Assembly: GCA_003645825.1 (NCBI GenBank)
Contig: QNCQ01000004.1
Span: 1 to 21,704, forward strand
Direction: 5' to 3'
From: Fidelibacterota bacterium
GTDB taxonomy: Bacteria; Fidelibacterota; UBA2242; B5-G15
DNA length: 21,704 bases
The translations under genes and the position numbers were made by a program. Shown piece after piece: positions 1-6,934 of this stretch (its first letter is position 1; each line of letters begins with the position of its first letter). Under the pieces are notes generated by a model. It was given only the letters and a program-made list of their open reading frames with translations. It did no database searches and was not told where the DNA came from.

Positions 1-327
1 GCGGTCAATGAGGCTATTTATTGCATCGCCTATTTTCGCAAAGACGTCATTGGATTTGAAAGAGGTTTTTTCAGGAATGGTTCCACTATTCAAAAGTTTA
101 AGCTTCGTTTCAGCTTCCTGAAGACCAGTAGTAAACAGGTCCAGAATCTCGTTTACACAGGTGGCAGCCTGTTTTAGCTCTTCACTTAGTTCTCCATTCT
201 GGATTTGCAGCCTGGCTTCTGTATTGCCGTTTTTGACTTCTAAAAGAAGGTTATCAAGTTGTGATTTGAACTTTCCGTTGCTTTCAAGAGCTTTTTTTGC
301 CTTTGAGTTAATTGTGAAAAAAGACAT
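1..327 (-). CDS. Methyl-accepting chemotaxis protein, N-terminal part (cut by window edge)
   Basis: The frame starts at ATG 327 and stays open to base 1, giving 109 residues of a longer protein. An AGGAGG ribosome binding site at 334-339 lies 6 bases before the start. No membrane segment or signal peptide is present in this part, so the sensor is probably cytoplasmic. The visible part is helical and looks like repeated HAMP-type modules: one around residues 30-65 ending in N-x-x-LD, another around 80-109 with the pattern G-x-IPEK followed by F-x-KIGDAIN. That second pattern is common just before the signalling domain of methyl-accepting proteins. The gene follows cheW by only 14 bases, which supports the same role: a receptor coupled through CheW to a CheA kinase. 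The methylation helices and the hairpin tip lie outside the window, so the assignment rests on the HAMP-like pattern and the neighbour. Confidence 0.75.
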   Translation of the reverse strand, partial: MSFFTINSKAKKALESNGKFKSQLDNLLLEVKNGNTEARLQIQNGELSEELKQAATCVNEILDLFTTGLQEAETKLKLLNSGTIPEKTSFKSNDVFAKIGDAINSLIDR

Positions 328-341
328 AGCATGCCTCCTTT

Positions 342-806
342 TTAGTTTGTAAGGTTGTTATATTGCCCATGATTTTTATAGAGCTTTTCCACATCTATAA
401 GGATTTTTATGTTATCTCCCGCCTTTGCTATACCTGTTATAAAAGAGTTTTCTTTTCTTTGCTCGATCTCTGGTAGTTTTTCGATAGCTTCTGGTGGTAT
501 ATCCAACACTTCTGACACGGAATCGACGATCAATCCGACGAGCTTTTCATTTATCTGGGTTACTATTATAGAGGTTTCGTAATCGTATTCTTTTTGTTTC
601 ATGTTGAATTCCTGTCTTACATCGATAACAGGTACTATTGTCCCTCTCAAGTTTATAACTCCTTTCAAGCTACCCGAGGCGTTTGGTAAAGGGGTAATCT
701 TCTGAATACCAATTATTTCTCTTATACGGTTGATGTCTATTCCGTATTCTTCATTTTCTATCTTGAATATTAGAAATTTGTTGATGGAAGCTATCTTCTC
801 TGCCAT
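342..806 (-). CDS. cheW: Chemotaxis coupling protein CheW
   Basis: This 154-residue protein is a single CheW domain, which bridges chemoreceptors and the CheA kinase in the cytoplasm. It starts with a beta strand FLIFKIENEEYGIDI, then has the family segment in which the helix I-REIIG precedes IT-PLPNA, then the very typical GVINLRGTIVPVIDVR (about residues 49-64), and later VGLIVDSVSEVLDIP. The length is normal for CheW. A strong AGGAGG motif lies about 6 bases before ATG 806. The receptor gene follows 14 bases downstream, so the two are probably co-transcribed. A sigma54-like promoter at 844-859 lies just upstream. No cheA is visible; it may lie beyond the left edge. Confidence 0.95.
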   Translation of the reverse strand: MAEKIASINKFLIFKIENEEYGIDINRIREIIGIQKITPLPNASGSLKGVINLRGTIVPVIDVRQEFNMKQKEYDYETSIIVTQINEKLVGLIVDSVSEVLDIPPEAIEKLPEIEQRKENSFITGIAKAGDNIKILIDVEKLYKNHGQYNNLTN

Positions 807-843
807 TTTATTCCTCCTTTTTCAAATCCTCTTTTTGTATAAG

Positions 844-859
844 TTCAATATGTTTGCCA
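844..859 (-). promoter_or_regulatory. Candidate sigma54 (-24/-12) promoter of cheW
   Basis: Read on the minus strand, this site is TGGCAAACATATTGAA. It matches the sigma54 consensus TGGCACG-N4-TTGCW in the TGGCA block and TTG block with exact spacing; the -12 dinucleotide is GA instead of GC, the main flaw. Transcription would begin near 834, leaving about 28 bases of leader containing the cheW ribosome binding site. An NtrC-family sigma54 activator is encoded immediately upstream, which makes the site credible. It has not been shown to work. Confidence 0.45.
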
Positions 860-904
860 CATATATTAGGACATGTGTGTGTTGTGTATTTGCTTCAAAG
901 TGAG

Positions 905-998
905 TTGGTTAGGGTTTTAGGGGGTATTATATGTGTTTGTTTTTTTTTGAGCAGTGTTTATAATTGACCATGTAGATTTATAGATTTGGTTAGTTTTA
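905..998. repeat. Pair of imperfect direct repeats upstream of cheW
   Basis: The plus-strand sequence TTGGTTAG-GG-TTTTA at 905-919 recurs as TTGGTTAG-TTTTA at 986-998, differing by a 2-base insertion, about 80 bases apart. Relative to the start site predicted for the sigma54-like promoter, the copies lie about 70-85 and 150-165 bases upstream, a usual range for activator binding. The copies are AT-rich and not dyad-symmetric, unlike most NtrC-family sites, so chance similarity is quite possible. Confidence 0.25.
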
Positions 999-1010
999 AA
1001 CATTAGCATT

Positions 1011-2456
1011 TTAACATTTCTCATTCAGTTGGTATCTGTTTAATTTTACTCTCAGCTGGGTTCTTGAGAGTCCCAGATATTTTGCCACTCTGGTTTTGTT
1101 CCAATTGAATTTTGCCAAAGCTTTTTTGATAATCCTTTTTTCAAATTCCCTTAGGTTGAAGCTTTCTTCGGGGAGTTCGAAATTGTCCAGTTTGATTGTT
1201 TTTGACTTGATAGAGGATGTCAGCCCGGTATCCACAGGTAGATTGATATGTTCTGGTAACAGTTCGATGTTATTGTAGAGCAACACGGCGTTTTCGATAA
1301 CGTTTAGTAGCTCTCTGACATTTCCTGGCCAATGGTAACTTTCGAGTATTTTGAGGGTTTCAGGGTTTATGAATTTAAAATCCTTTTTCTTCCTTTTTGC
1401 AGCCTGGATTAGAAAAAGTTGAGCAAGCGGCCATATTTCGGCTTTTCTTTCTCGTAGAGCGGGTACATTTATCTTGCCGGTAGCGATCCTGTAGTAGAGG
1501 TCGTCTCTAAACTTTCCCTGTTTTATAAGAGTGAGAAGATCCCTATTAGTTGCGAAGATAAATCTAACATCTATTTCTATCTCTTTATTTCCTCCGACTC
1601 GATAGAATCTTTTGTTTTCTATAGCTCTCAGGAGTTTTATCTGCATTTCTATTGGCAGATCCCCTATTTCATCGAGAAATAGAGTTCCTCCCTGAGCTAT
1701 GTCAAGATAACCCTTCTTGCCTCTGGTGTCTGCACCTGTGAAGGCTCCTTTTTCATAGCCGAAGACTTCTGTTTCAAAAATATTGGAGGGGATGGCAGTG
1801 CAGTTTAAAGTTATGAAAGGCCTTGTTTCTTTTTCAGAGCCATAATGGATAAGTTTTGCTATTAGCTCTTTTCCGGTGCCGGTCTCACCTTCTATGAGCA
1901 CTGGTATCGTTCTATCGTGGTGGTAGGCGGTTGCTAAGTTAACAATTTGATTCATTTTCTCTGAGAAGAATCCAAAGATAGAGTTGTCCGGGAACTGGAT
2001 GATTCCTGAACACAGCTTGGGGACTGGTCTGGGAAAATTGCTACTAATGACTTGGGCTTGAGAAGGAGGTCTTGGGGTAGTTTGCAGTTGCTGGATGGCT
2101 CGAAAGAGGGAGGCGTGGAGCTCAAATAGATCGATGGGTTTTTTGAAATAGTCGAATGCCCCCAGCCTGATTGCCTTGATAAGATTGGTTGTATCTGTGA
2201 ATGCAGATATAAATATCACAATTGGATTTGAATAGCAATTGCATGTTTTTTTTATTTCTTCCACAGCTTTAAAGCCGTCCATGAGAGGCATGTTTATATC
2301 GGTAATGATAATGTCTGCTCCTTTGCTGTTGAAAATTTCTATTATTTGCCTCCCGTTCTCGCACTGATAGGTTTTTAGCCCTAACTGTTCCTCAATATAT
2401 TCGGAGATCGTTTCTCTTGTCTCTGGGTTGTCATCGGCTATGATTAGTCTATACAT
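1011..2456 (-). CDS. NtrC-family sigma54-dependent response regulator
   Basis: This is a complete 481-residue three-domain regulator. The receiver domain (about 1-120) has the acidic pair D8-D9, the phospho-acceptor D53 in ITDINMP, S84 and K106-P107. The AAA+ domain (about 160-395) has Walker A GETGTGKE at 190-197, the sigma54-contacting GAFTGA loop at 237-242 and Walker B GGTLFLDE at 256-263. The C-terminus (about 435-478) is a Fis-type helix-turn-helix with TRVAKYLGLSRTQLRVKL. All residues needed for phosphorylation, ATP hydrolysis and sigma54 contact are present, so it should be an active enhancer-binding activator. The start ATG 2456 overlaps the end of the upstream kinase-like gene by 13 bases, and no close ribosome binding site is seen, so translation is probably coupled. 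Target genes are unknown; the adjacent cheW promoter candidate is the obvious first guess. Confidence 0.95.
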   Translation of the reverse strand: MYRLIIADDNPETRETISEYIEEQLGLKTYQCENGRQIIEIFNSKGADIIITDINMPLMDGFKAVEEIKKTCNCYSNPIVIFISAFTDTTNLIKAIRLGAFDYFKKPIDLFELHASLFRAIQQLQTTPRPPSQAQVISSNFPRPVPKLCSGIIQFPDNSIFGFFSEKMNQIVNLATAYHHDRTIPVLIEGETGTGKELIAKLIHYGSEKETRPFITLNCTAIPSNIFETEVFGYEKGAFTGADTRGKKGYLDIAQGGTLFLDEIGDLPIEMQIKLLRAIENKRFYRVGGNKEIEIDVRFIFATNRDLLTLIKQGKFRDDLYYRIATGKINVPALRERKAEIWPLAQLFLIQAAKRKKKDFKFINPETLKILESYHWPGNVRELLNVIENAVLLYNNIELLPEHINLPVDTGLTSSIKSKTIKLDNFELPEESFNLREFEKRIIKKALAKFNWNKTRVAKYLGLSRTQLRVKLNRYQLNEKC

Positions 2457-3652
2457 TTGTATCTGATGAAACCTCCTTTGGGAATCTTTATAATGAATTT
2501 TGTGTTATTTCTGGTGATAATTTTAAAATAGCCCTTGTTTCGCTTCAGGAGATTTAACATATATTCGGTAGTTATTTTCAATCTGTCTTCCAGAATATTT
2601 GATTTCAAGAGAATTCTTGGTGTGATGGTACCACCGTGGTAGATAATGGGTTGGGGTACAGTGAGGTGTAGGTATATAAATTCTCCCCTTTGCCAAGAGG
2701 CGACACTGATGGTTCTCTTTGAGGTTGGGATATTGGTGATAAGTGAAGCCACGACGAGGAAGAGGTTAAAAATCAATCGTCTTATTCTGAGAGGATTTTC
2801 CTGGATGCTGATTTTTTCATCGATGCTATCTTTTACGGCAATGTTATATTTATGAAGGTATTGTTCGAGATTTGTGATAACGTAGTTTAATTCACTGTGT
2901 AGGGAGCTGGCTATGTTATGTTTGGTCGTTCCAGCTTCTGGAAATAGCTCGGTCTCTCTATATTCCATTAAAGTATGGGCTTTTTGCACATTTGTTGTTA
3001 TTCTTGTTAAGTTTTTTATCAAATTTTCTGGGAGTGCTCCAGGATTGCTTTGATGCCATGCAAGAATGAAGCCAGAGTTCATATCGATAATGTCCAGGTA
3101 TTTCTTCAGCTCGAAATGGAAGGTATTGACTTCTAGAGAATCAAAGAAGGCGTATTTAAGGTTAAATAGTTTTGTTTTTAGCTCGTATAGTTCTTTCTGA
3201 AGCCTGGGTAGAGTTTTCTGGTAGTACCTGTGTTCAAAAATGTAGGCAAGGATATGTGAGATGCGCTTAGTGGAGATGATATCTTTTTTGCTCCAGACTC
3301 TTTTTTTGTCTTTACCACACAACACGATTCCGTGGAGTTTATGATGATGTTTTATGGTGCACATTAGTAGGGAATATATATTGTTGTTCAGGAAGAGGTT
3401 CTTTTCCGGTGGTTTAATTTCGTTTATATCAGAGAAGTAAATGATATCTTTTGTTAATAATCTTTTAGATATTTCTGGAATTGAATTGAGTTTTATGTGT
3501 TGTGGAAGTAAAGATTCATGAGTTGGGATAGGTTCGAAGATTTTTTTTCTTTCATTATAGCTGTAAATTTGCATTCTTTCCTTGGGTACATCAAGGAGAT
3601 CGAATATATTGGTTTTAGAAACTTCGATAGCCAGCTCCTCTAAGTTTGACAT
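2444..3652 (-). CDS. GAF domain protein with degenerate histidine-kinase core
   Basis: I choose ATG 3652 (402 residues), which has AAGGA just upstream; an upstream TTG at 3688 would add 12 residues. No signal peptide or membrane segment is seen. Residues about 10-145 resemble a GAF sensor domain, with the usual end S-LL-C-I, then HGIVL, then VWSKKDI and a last helix. Residues about 146-270 are helical like a dimerization/phosphotransfer domain, with H179 in HFELKK at a plausible H-box site. The region 285-395 follows an ATPase-domain pattern only partly: RLIFNLFLVVAS aligns with the N box, but the catalytic second asparagine is V300, and no DxGxG or GxGLG glycine box is visible. The last strand FIIKIPK is kept. 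It probably cannot bind ATP normally. It overlaps the downstream response regulator gene, so it is likely its partner, as a phosphatase, scaffold or pseudokinase. The kinase relation is an inference from pattern, not strong identity. Confidence 0.65.
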   Translation of the reverse strand: MSNLEELAIEVSKTNIFDLLDVPKERMQIYSYNERKKIFEPIPTHESLLPQHIKLNSIPEISKRLLTKDIIYFSDINEIKPPEKNLFLNNNIYSLLMCTIKHHHKLHGIVLCGKDKKRVWSKKDIISTKRISHILAYIFEHRYYQKTLPRLQKELYELKTKLFNLKYAFFDSLEVNTFHFELKKYLDIIDMNSGFILAWHQSNPGALPENLIKNLTRITTNVQKAHTLMEYRETELFPEAGTTKHNIASSLHSELNYVITNLEQYLHKYNIAVKDSIDEKISIQENPLRIRRLIFNLFLVVASLITNIPTSKRTISVASWQRGEFIYLHLTVPQPIIYHGGTITPRILLKSNILEDRLKITTEYMLNLLKRNKGYFKIITRNNTKFIIKIPKGGFIRYKCID

Positions 3653-3906
3653 TGTCCTTTGTTCTAAACCAGTTCGGGCGCAATTCAACTATAATTCTGC
3701 TAATTAACATCTTGCATTTGCTCACAGACCCAATAAATTTATTCAAAAATTTGAACATTTTCAATAAGCATGTTTCTTATTGTGAACCAATGCTTCTTTG
3801 GGGGTTGCAAGCTATGGAAGTTCGCTGGTCTGAAGCTCTGAAGGGAAAGAAAGCGAATATGTTTTTATTGTAGGCTGTGGGGTAGAGACTTTTCTGGACA
3901 AAAGGA

Positions 3907-3935
3907 TTGGCAATTCTTGCACCTTATGCTAAATT
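3907..3935 (+). promoter_or_regulatory. Candidate sigma70-type promoter for the epimerase gene
   Basis: TTGGCA at 3907-3912 (5 of 6 to TTGACA) is followed after 17 bases by TAAATT at 3930-3935 (4 of 6 to TATAAT). Transcription would start near 3942, giving a leader of about 25 bases to ATG 3967. The 314-base gap 3653-3966 separates divergent genes; no other clear promoter or RNA gene was recognised in it. Confidence 0.4.
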
Positions 3936-3966
3936 ACGAAGGCTGAGAATAGAAGGGGTTGGAAGT

Positions 3967-4920
3967 ATGGGAGTACTTATTACAGGGGTAGCGGGGTTTA
4001 TAGGTTTTCATGTGGCTGAGAAGCTCCTTGTGAGAGGCGAAGAGGTCATTGGGGTTGATAATATTAACAGCTACTACGATCCTTCTCTTAAGGAAGCCCG
4101 TAAAAATGTACTTTCAAATTACGATAGATTTAAGTTTTATAAGGTTGATATATGCGATTTTGAAAAGCTTGAGAGTATCTATCGGAATCATGAGATTGAG
4201 TATGTTTGTCATCTTGCAGCTCAGGCAGGGGTAAGATATTCTTTGATAAATCCCTTTAGCTACCAGAAGTCCAATCTTGAAGGGTTTTTGAATGTTATTG
4301 AGCTATCGAAGCAGGCAAAGGTTGCAAATTTTGTATATGCTTCGAGTTCGAGTGTTTATGGTAACAATAAGAAACTGCCTTTCTCAGAAGGAGATAGAGT
4401 AGATACACCTATATCGCTTTATGCTGCCACGAAAAAGTCCAACGAGCTTATTGCTCACGTATATTCTCATCTTTTTGAGTTGCCCTGTACTGGGTTAAGA
4501 TTTTTCACCGTTTATGGACCCTACGGAAGGCCTGATATGGCTTTGTTTAAGTTTACGAGAAATATTCTTGAAGGGAAGCCGATTGATGTTTATAATTTTG
4601 GGAATATGAGACGGGATTTTACCTACATAGATGATATTGTCAATGGTGTGGTTTCGGCAATTTATAAGAGCTTCTCGTACGAGATATTTAATCTGGGGAG
4701 GAGCAAGAGTGAAAACCTTATGGATTTTATTCACCTGATTGAGAAGTATACGGGTAAGAAGGCAGAGCTAAATTTTCTACCAATGCAACCGGGGGACATA
4801 CCCGAGACATATGCTGATGTTAGTCATGCCAGAGAGCTTTTAGGTTACGATCCCAGGGTGGATATAGAGGTTGGAGTAAGGAAGTTCATTGAGTGGTATC
4901 TGGATTATTATAAGGTATGA
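3967..4920 (+). CDS. UDP-glucuronate 4-epimerase
   Basis: This NAD-dependent enzyme interconverts UDP-glucuronate and UDP-galacturonate in the cytoplasm, supplying acidic sugar for surface polysaccharide. ATG 3967 is chosen because the Rossmann fold begins at once (GVLITGVAGFIG, glycines 7, 10 and 13) and an AGGGG motif lies 9 bases upstream; the frame is open back to 3907. The protein has 317 residues. It shows the short-chain dehydrogenase triad: the serine run ASSSSVYG (125-132) and Y152-x3-K156. The segment RFFTVYGPYGRPDMALFKF (178-196) and the following RRDFTYIDDIV are hallmarks of the glucuronate branch rather than GalE. It is shorter than most relatives (around 335-350) because the loop after YIDDIVNG lacks the usual insertion of about 20 residues. 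It is monocistronic and convergent with cysS, with only 11 bases between stops. No other polysaccharide genes adjoin it. Confidence 0.9.
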   Translation: MGVLITGVAGFIGFHVAEKLLVRGEEVIGVDNINSYYDPSLKEARKNVLSNYDRFKFYKVDICDFEKLESIYRNHEIEYVCHLAAQAGVRYSLINPFSYQKSNLEGFLNVIELSKQAKVANFVYASSSSVYGNNKKLPFSEGDRVDTPISLYAATKKSNELIAHVYSHLFELPCTGLRFFTVYGPYGRPDMALFKFTRNILEGKPIDVYNFGNMRRDFTYIDDIVNGVVSAIYKSFSYEIFNLGRSKSENLMDFIHLIEKYTGKKAELNFLPMQPGDIPETYADVSHARELLGYDPRVDIEVGVRKFIEWYLDYYKV

Positions 4921-4931
4921 GATGTGTTGGT

Positions 4932-6353
4932 TTATACTTTTGAAAAGTCTTTTTTGATTAGAGTTTTCTTGCATCTTGTCCCCTGGGGGGTATCTTCCAG
5001 GATAATGCCCTTTTCAAGTAGATATTCTCTTATTCTATCAGCTTCCTTCCAGTTTTTCTCTTTCCGAGCTTTTGCCCTTCTGTCAATAAGCTGTCTTATT
5101 TCCTCACTCAGTTTCACCTGACCCATCTTAAAGATATTTAAGACAGTATCAAATCTATCCAGGGTTGCTTTTATATTTTTTGCATCGGTTTTCGAGATTT
5201 GTTTTTTTGCTTTGTGTTTATTTACCTCTTTTACTAGTTCAAAAATGGCTGCCATAGCTTCTGATATGTTTAGGTTGTCATCCAGTGCTTCTTCAAAAGC
5301 TTTTTCTGTATCACTTATCAGATTTTTAAACTCTGTTTGTTTAGAGTCCTCATAGAAGTCAAGGGAATTGTAAAAGTCAAGGAGTCTTTCTACGGAGCTG
5401 GCGGACGAGATTAGTTTTTCGGTTGTGAAGTTCAATTTTTGTCTGTAGTGGGTTGACAACAGGGTATATCTTATTACCACAGGGTCTACACCTCGGGCTA
5501 TTAATTCTCTTGGATATATAACGTTTCCCAGGGATTTGCTCATTTTTTCATCATTTACCAGCAAGTGTTCGCAGTGTAGCCAATAGTTTACAAATTTCTC
5601 TCCGGTGGCGCATTCACTTTGAGCTATTTCATTTTCATGATGAGGGAAAATGTTATCGACTCCACCTGTATGAATATCAAAGTGGTTTCCAAGATATTTC
5701 ATACTCATTGCAGAACATTCTATATGCCACCCAGGGCGGCCTTTCCCCAGTTCTGTGTTCCAATATACATTTCCATCTTCGGGTTTCCAGGATTTCCATA
5801 GTGCAAAATCTCTTATCTCTTCTTTTTCGTATTCATCGCTTGCTACTCTTTCTCCGACTCTCATTTCTTTCACGTTCAGATTTGCGAGTTGTCCGTATTT
5901 TTCAAAGCTTGAGACTTTAAAATAAATTGAGCCATCGGCGGCTTTGTATGCATGTCCTTTTGCGAGAAGTTTTTTGATTATATCAACCATTTCATTAATG
6001 TGTTTTGTAGCTTCAGGATAGAACTCTGCTTTTTCGATACCCAGGGTCTCGATATCTTCAAAGAAGGCTTTTTTATAGGGGGTTGTAAATTCTTCTATAG
6101 GCACCCCTTTTTCCTTAGAGGCTTTTATGATTTTGTCATCAACATCTGTTAGATTCATGACCTGTATAACTTTAAACCCTTTGAATTTGAGATATCTTCT
6201 TAGCAGGTCTTCGAAGGTATATGCTCTGAAATTTCCTATATGGGCATAGTTATAAACGGTAGGACCACAGGTGTACATTTTCACAATTCCCGGTGTGATA
6301 GGCTTAAATTTTTCTTTTTTTCGTGTCAGGGTGTTATAGAAAACTATTGCCAT
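4932..6353 (-). CDS. cysS: Cysteine--tRNA ligase
   Basis: This class I aminoacyl-tRNA synthetase charges tRNA-Cys with cysteine using ATP. It is complete at 473 residues (E. coli 461). The ATP-site signatures are HIGN at 38-41 and KMSKS at 270-274. The zinc ligands that select cysteine are visible: C29 in TCGPT, C213 in ECSAMS, H238 and E242 in HHENE. The C-terminal helical DALR-type domain and an anticodon-binding tail with the motif RAKARKEKNWKEAD-RI follow. The start ATG 6353 overlaps the end of the NusG-like gene by 10 bases, with AGGG 8 bases upstream. It is the last gene of the long minus-strand operon; no terminator is evident after it. Confidence 0.98.
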   Translation of the reverse strand: MAIVFYNTLTRKKEKFKPITPGIVKMYTCGPTVYNYAHIGNFRAYTFEDLLRRYLKFKGFKVIQVMNLTDVDDKIIKASKEKGVPIEEFTTPYKKAFFEDIETLGIEKAEFYPEATKHINEMVDIIKKLLAKGHAYKAADGSIYFKVSSFEKYGQLANLNVKEMRVGERVASDEYEKEEIRDFALWKSWKPEDGNVYWNTELGKGRPGWHIECSAMSMKYLGNHFDIHTGGVDNIFPHHENEIAQSECATGEKFVNYWLHCEHLLVNDEKMSKSLGNVIYPRELIARGVDPVVIRYTLLSTHYRQKLNFTTEKLISSASSVERLLDFYNSLDFYEDSKQTEFKNLISDTEKAFEEALDDNLNISEAMAAIFELVKEVNKHKAKKQISKTDAKNIKATLDRFDTVLNIFKMGQVKLSEEIRQLIDRRAKARKEKNWKEADRIREYLLEKGIILEDTPQGTRCKKTLIKKDFSKV

Positions 6354-6934
6354 GGTTCTAACCCTAAGGGTAAGGTTAAAAGTTTTTTCTTTTTTTCCTC
6401 GCTGATGGGTCTTAGGTATCCCGGGTGGATGTCAACCACAAAAGCAGCCCGAATGGCATCTAAGGATATGACAAATTTATCTTCATTTTTGATTCTTTGG
6501 ATCCTCCCTATGACTCCTTTTAGAGGACCGTCGGTGATTTCAACAAGTTGGCCCACTTTGAGATATTGGATGGGTTCTAAGGATACCTGGTTTTCGAGAG
6601 TCTTTTTCAGTGCTTCTATCTGGAAATCCGGGATCGGGGCATAGTTTCCTTTAAATGTCACAAATTTTATAACACCGTAAGTTTCAAGGACTTCAAGGGA
6701 ACGTTTTAAGGGTATGTGAACAAAAATGTAGCTTCGGATCAGAGGTTCTTCTACAAGTTTCGTTCTGTCGGACCATTGATGGTACTCTTTTTTTAGGGGA
6801 AGGAATGCTTCTATTTTTTTCTGATTGAGAGAGTCAAAGACTTTTTTCTCATGTCGCGGTTTTGTATATATCGCGTACCATCTGCTTTGATGTACTGGGT
6901 CAATTCCTCCATAAATGTCAGATTTTTTATTCAT
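6344..6934 (-). CDS. NusG-like transcription antitermination factor (UpxY/RfaH type)
   Basis: The 196-residue protein has a NusG N-terminal domain (about 17-120) beginning RWYAIYTKPRHEKKV and containing AFLPLKKEYHQWSDR and PLIRSYIFVHI, then a KOW domain at about 126-155 (VGQLVEITDGPLKGVIGRI). NusG N-terminal domains bind the RNA polymerase clamp and suppress pausing. The pattern fits the specialised paralogs (UpxY, RfaH, LoaP groups) better than housekeeping NusG, which normally sits with secE and rplK. UpxY-type factors usually act on polysaccharide operons. Here it lies between ddl and cysS, overlapping ddl by 4 bases (ATGA) and cysS by 10. Its target is unknown; the host operon or a distant polysaccharide locus are both possible. 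Confidence 0.85.
   Translation of the reverse strand: MNKKSDIYGGIDPVHQSRWYAIYTKPRHEKKVFDSLNQKKIEAFLPLKKEYHQWSDRTKLVEEPLIRSYIFVHIPLKRSLEVLETYGVIKFVTFKGNYAPIPDFQIEALKKTLENQVSLEPIQYLKVGQLVEITDGPLKGVIGRIQRIKNEDKFVISLDAIRAAFVVDIHPGYLRPISEEKKKKLLTLPLGLEPWQ

Noticed and set aside
3646..3873. Short plus-strand open frame in the gap before the epimerase
   Set aside because: It starts inside the kinase-like gene on the opposite strand, has no ribosome binding site and no family pattern.
3907..3923. TTGGCAATTCTTGCA resembling a sigma54 promoter upstream of the epimerase
   Set aside because: The GG to GC spacing is 8 bases, but sigma54 requires 10; a sigma70 reading of the same site fits better.
3984..3996. 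GGGGTAGCGGGG, resembling the core of the ops element used by RfaH-type factors
   Set aside because: It encodes the conserved glycine-rich TGVAGF start of the Rossmann fold, so coding constraint explains it; it also departs from the consensus at several bases.
4936..4956. ACTTTT-G-AAAAGT followed by T residues, a terminator-like motif after the epimerase
   Set aside because: The stem is AT-only with too small a loop, and it lies inside the cysS coding end.
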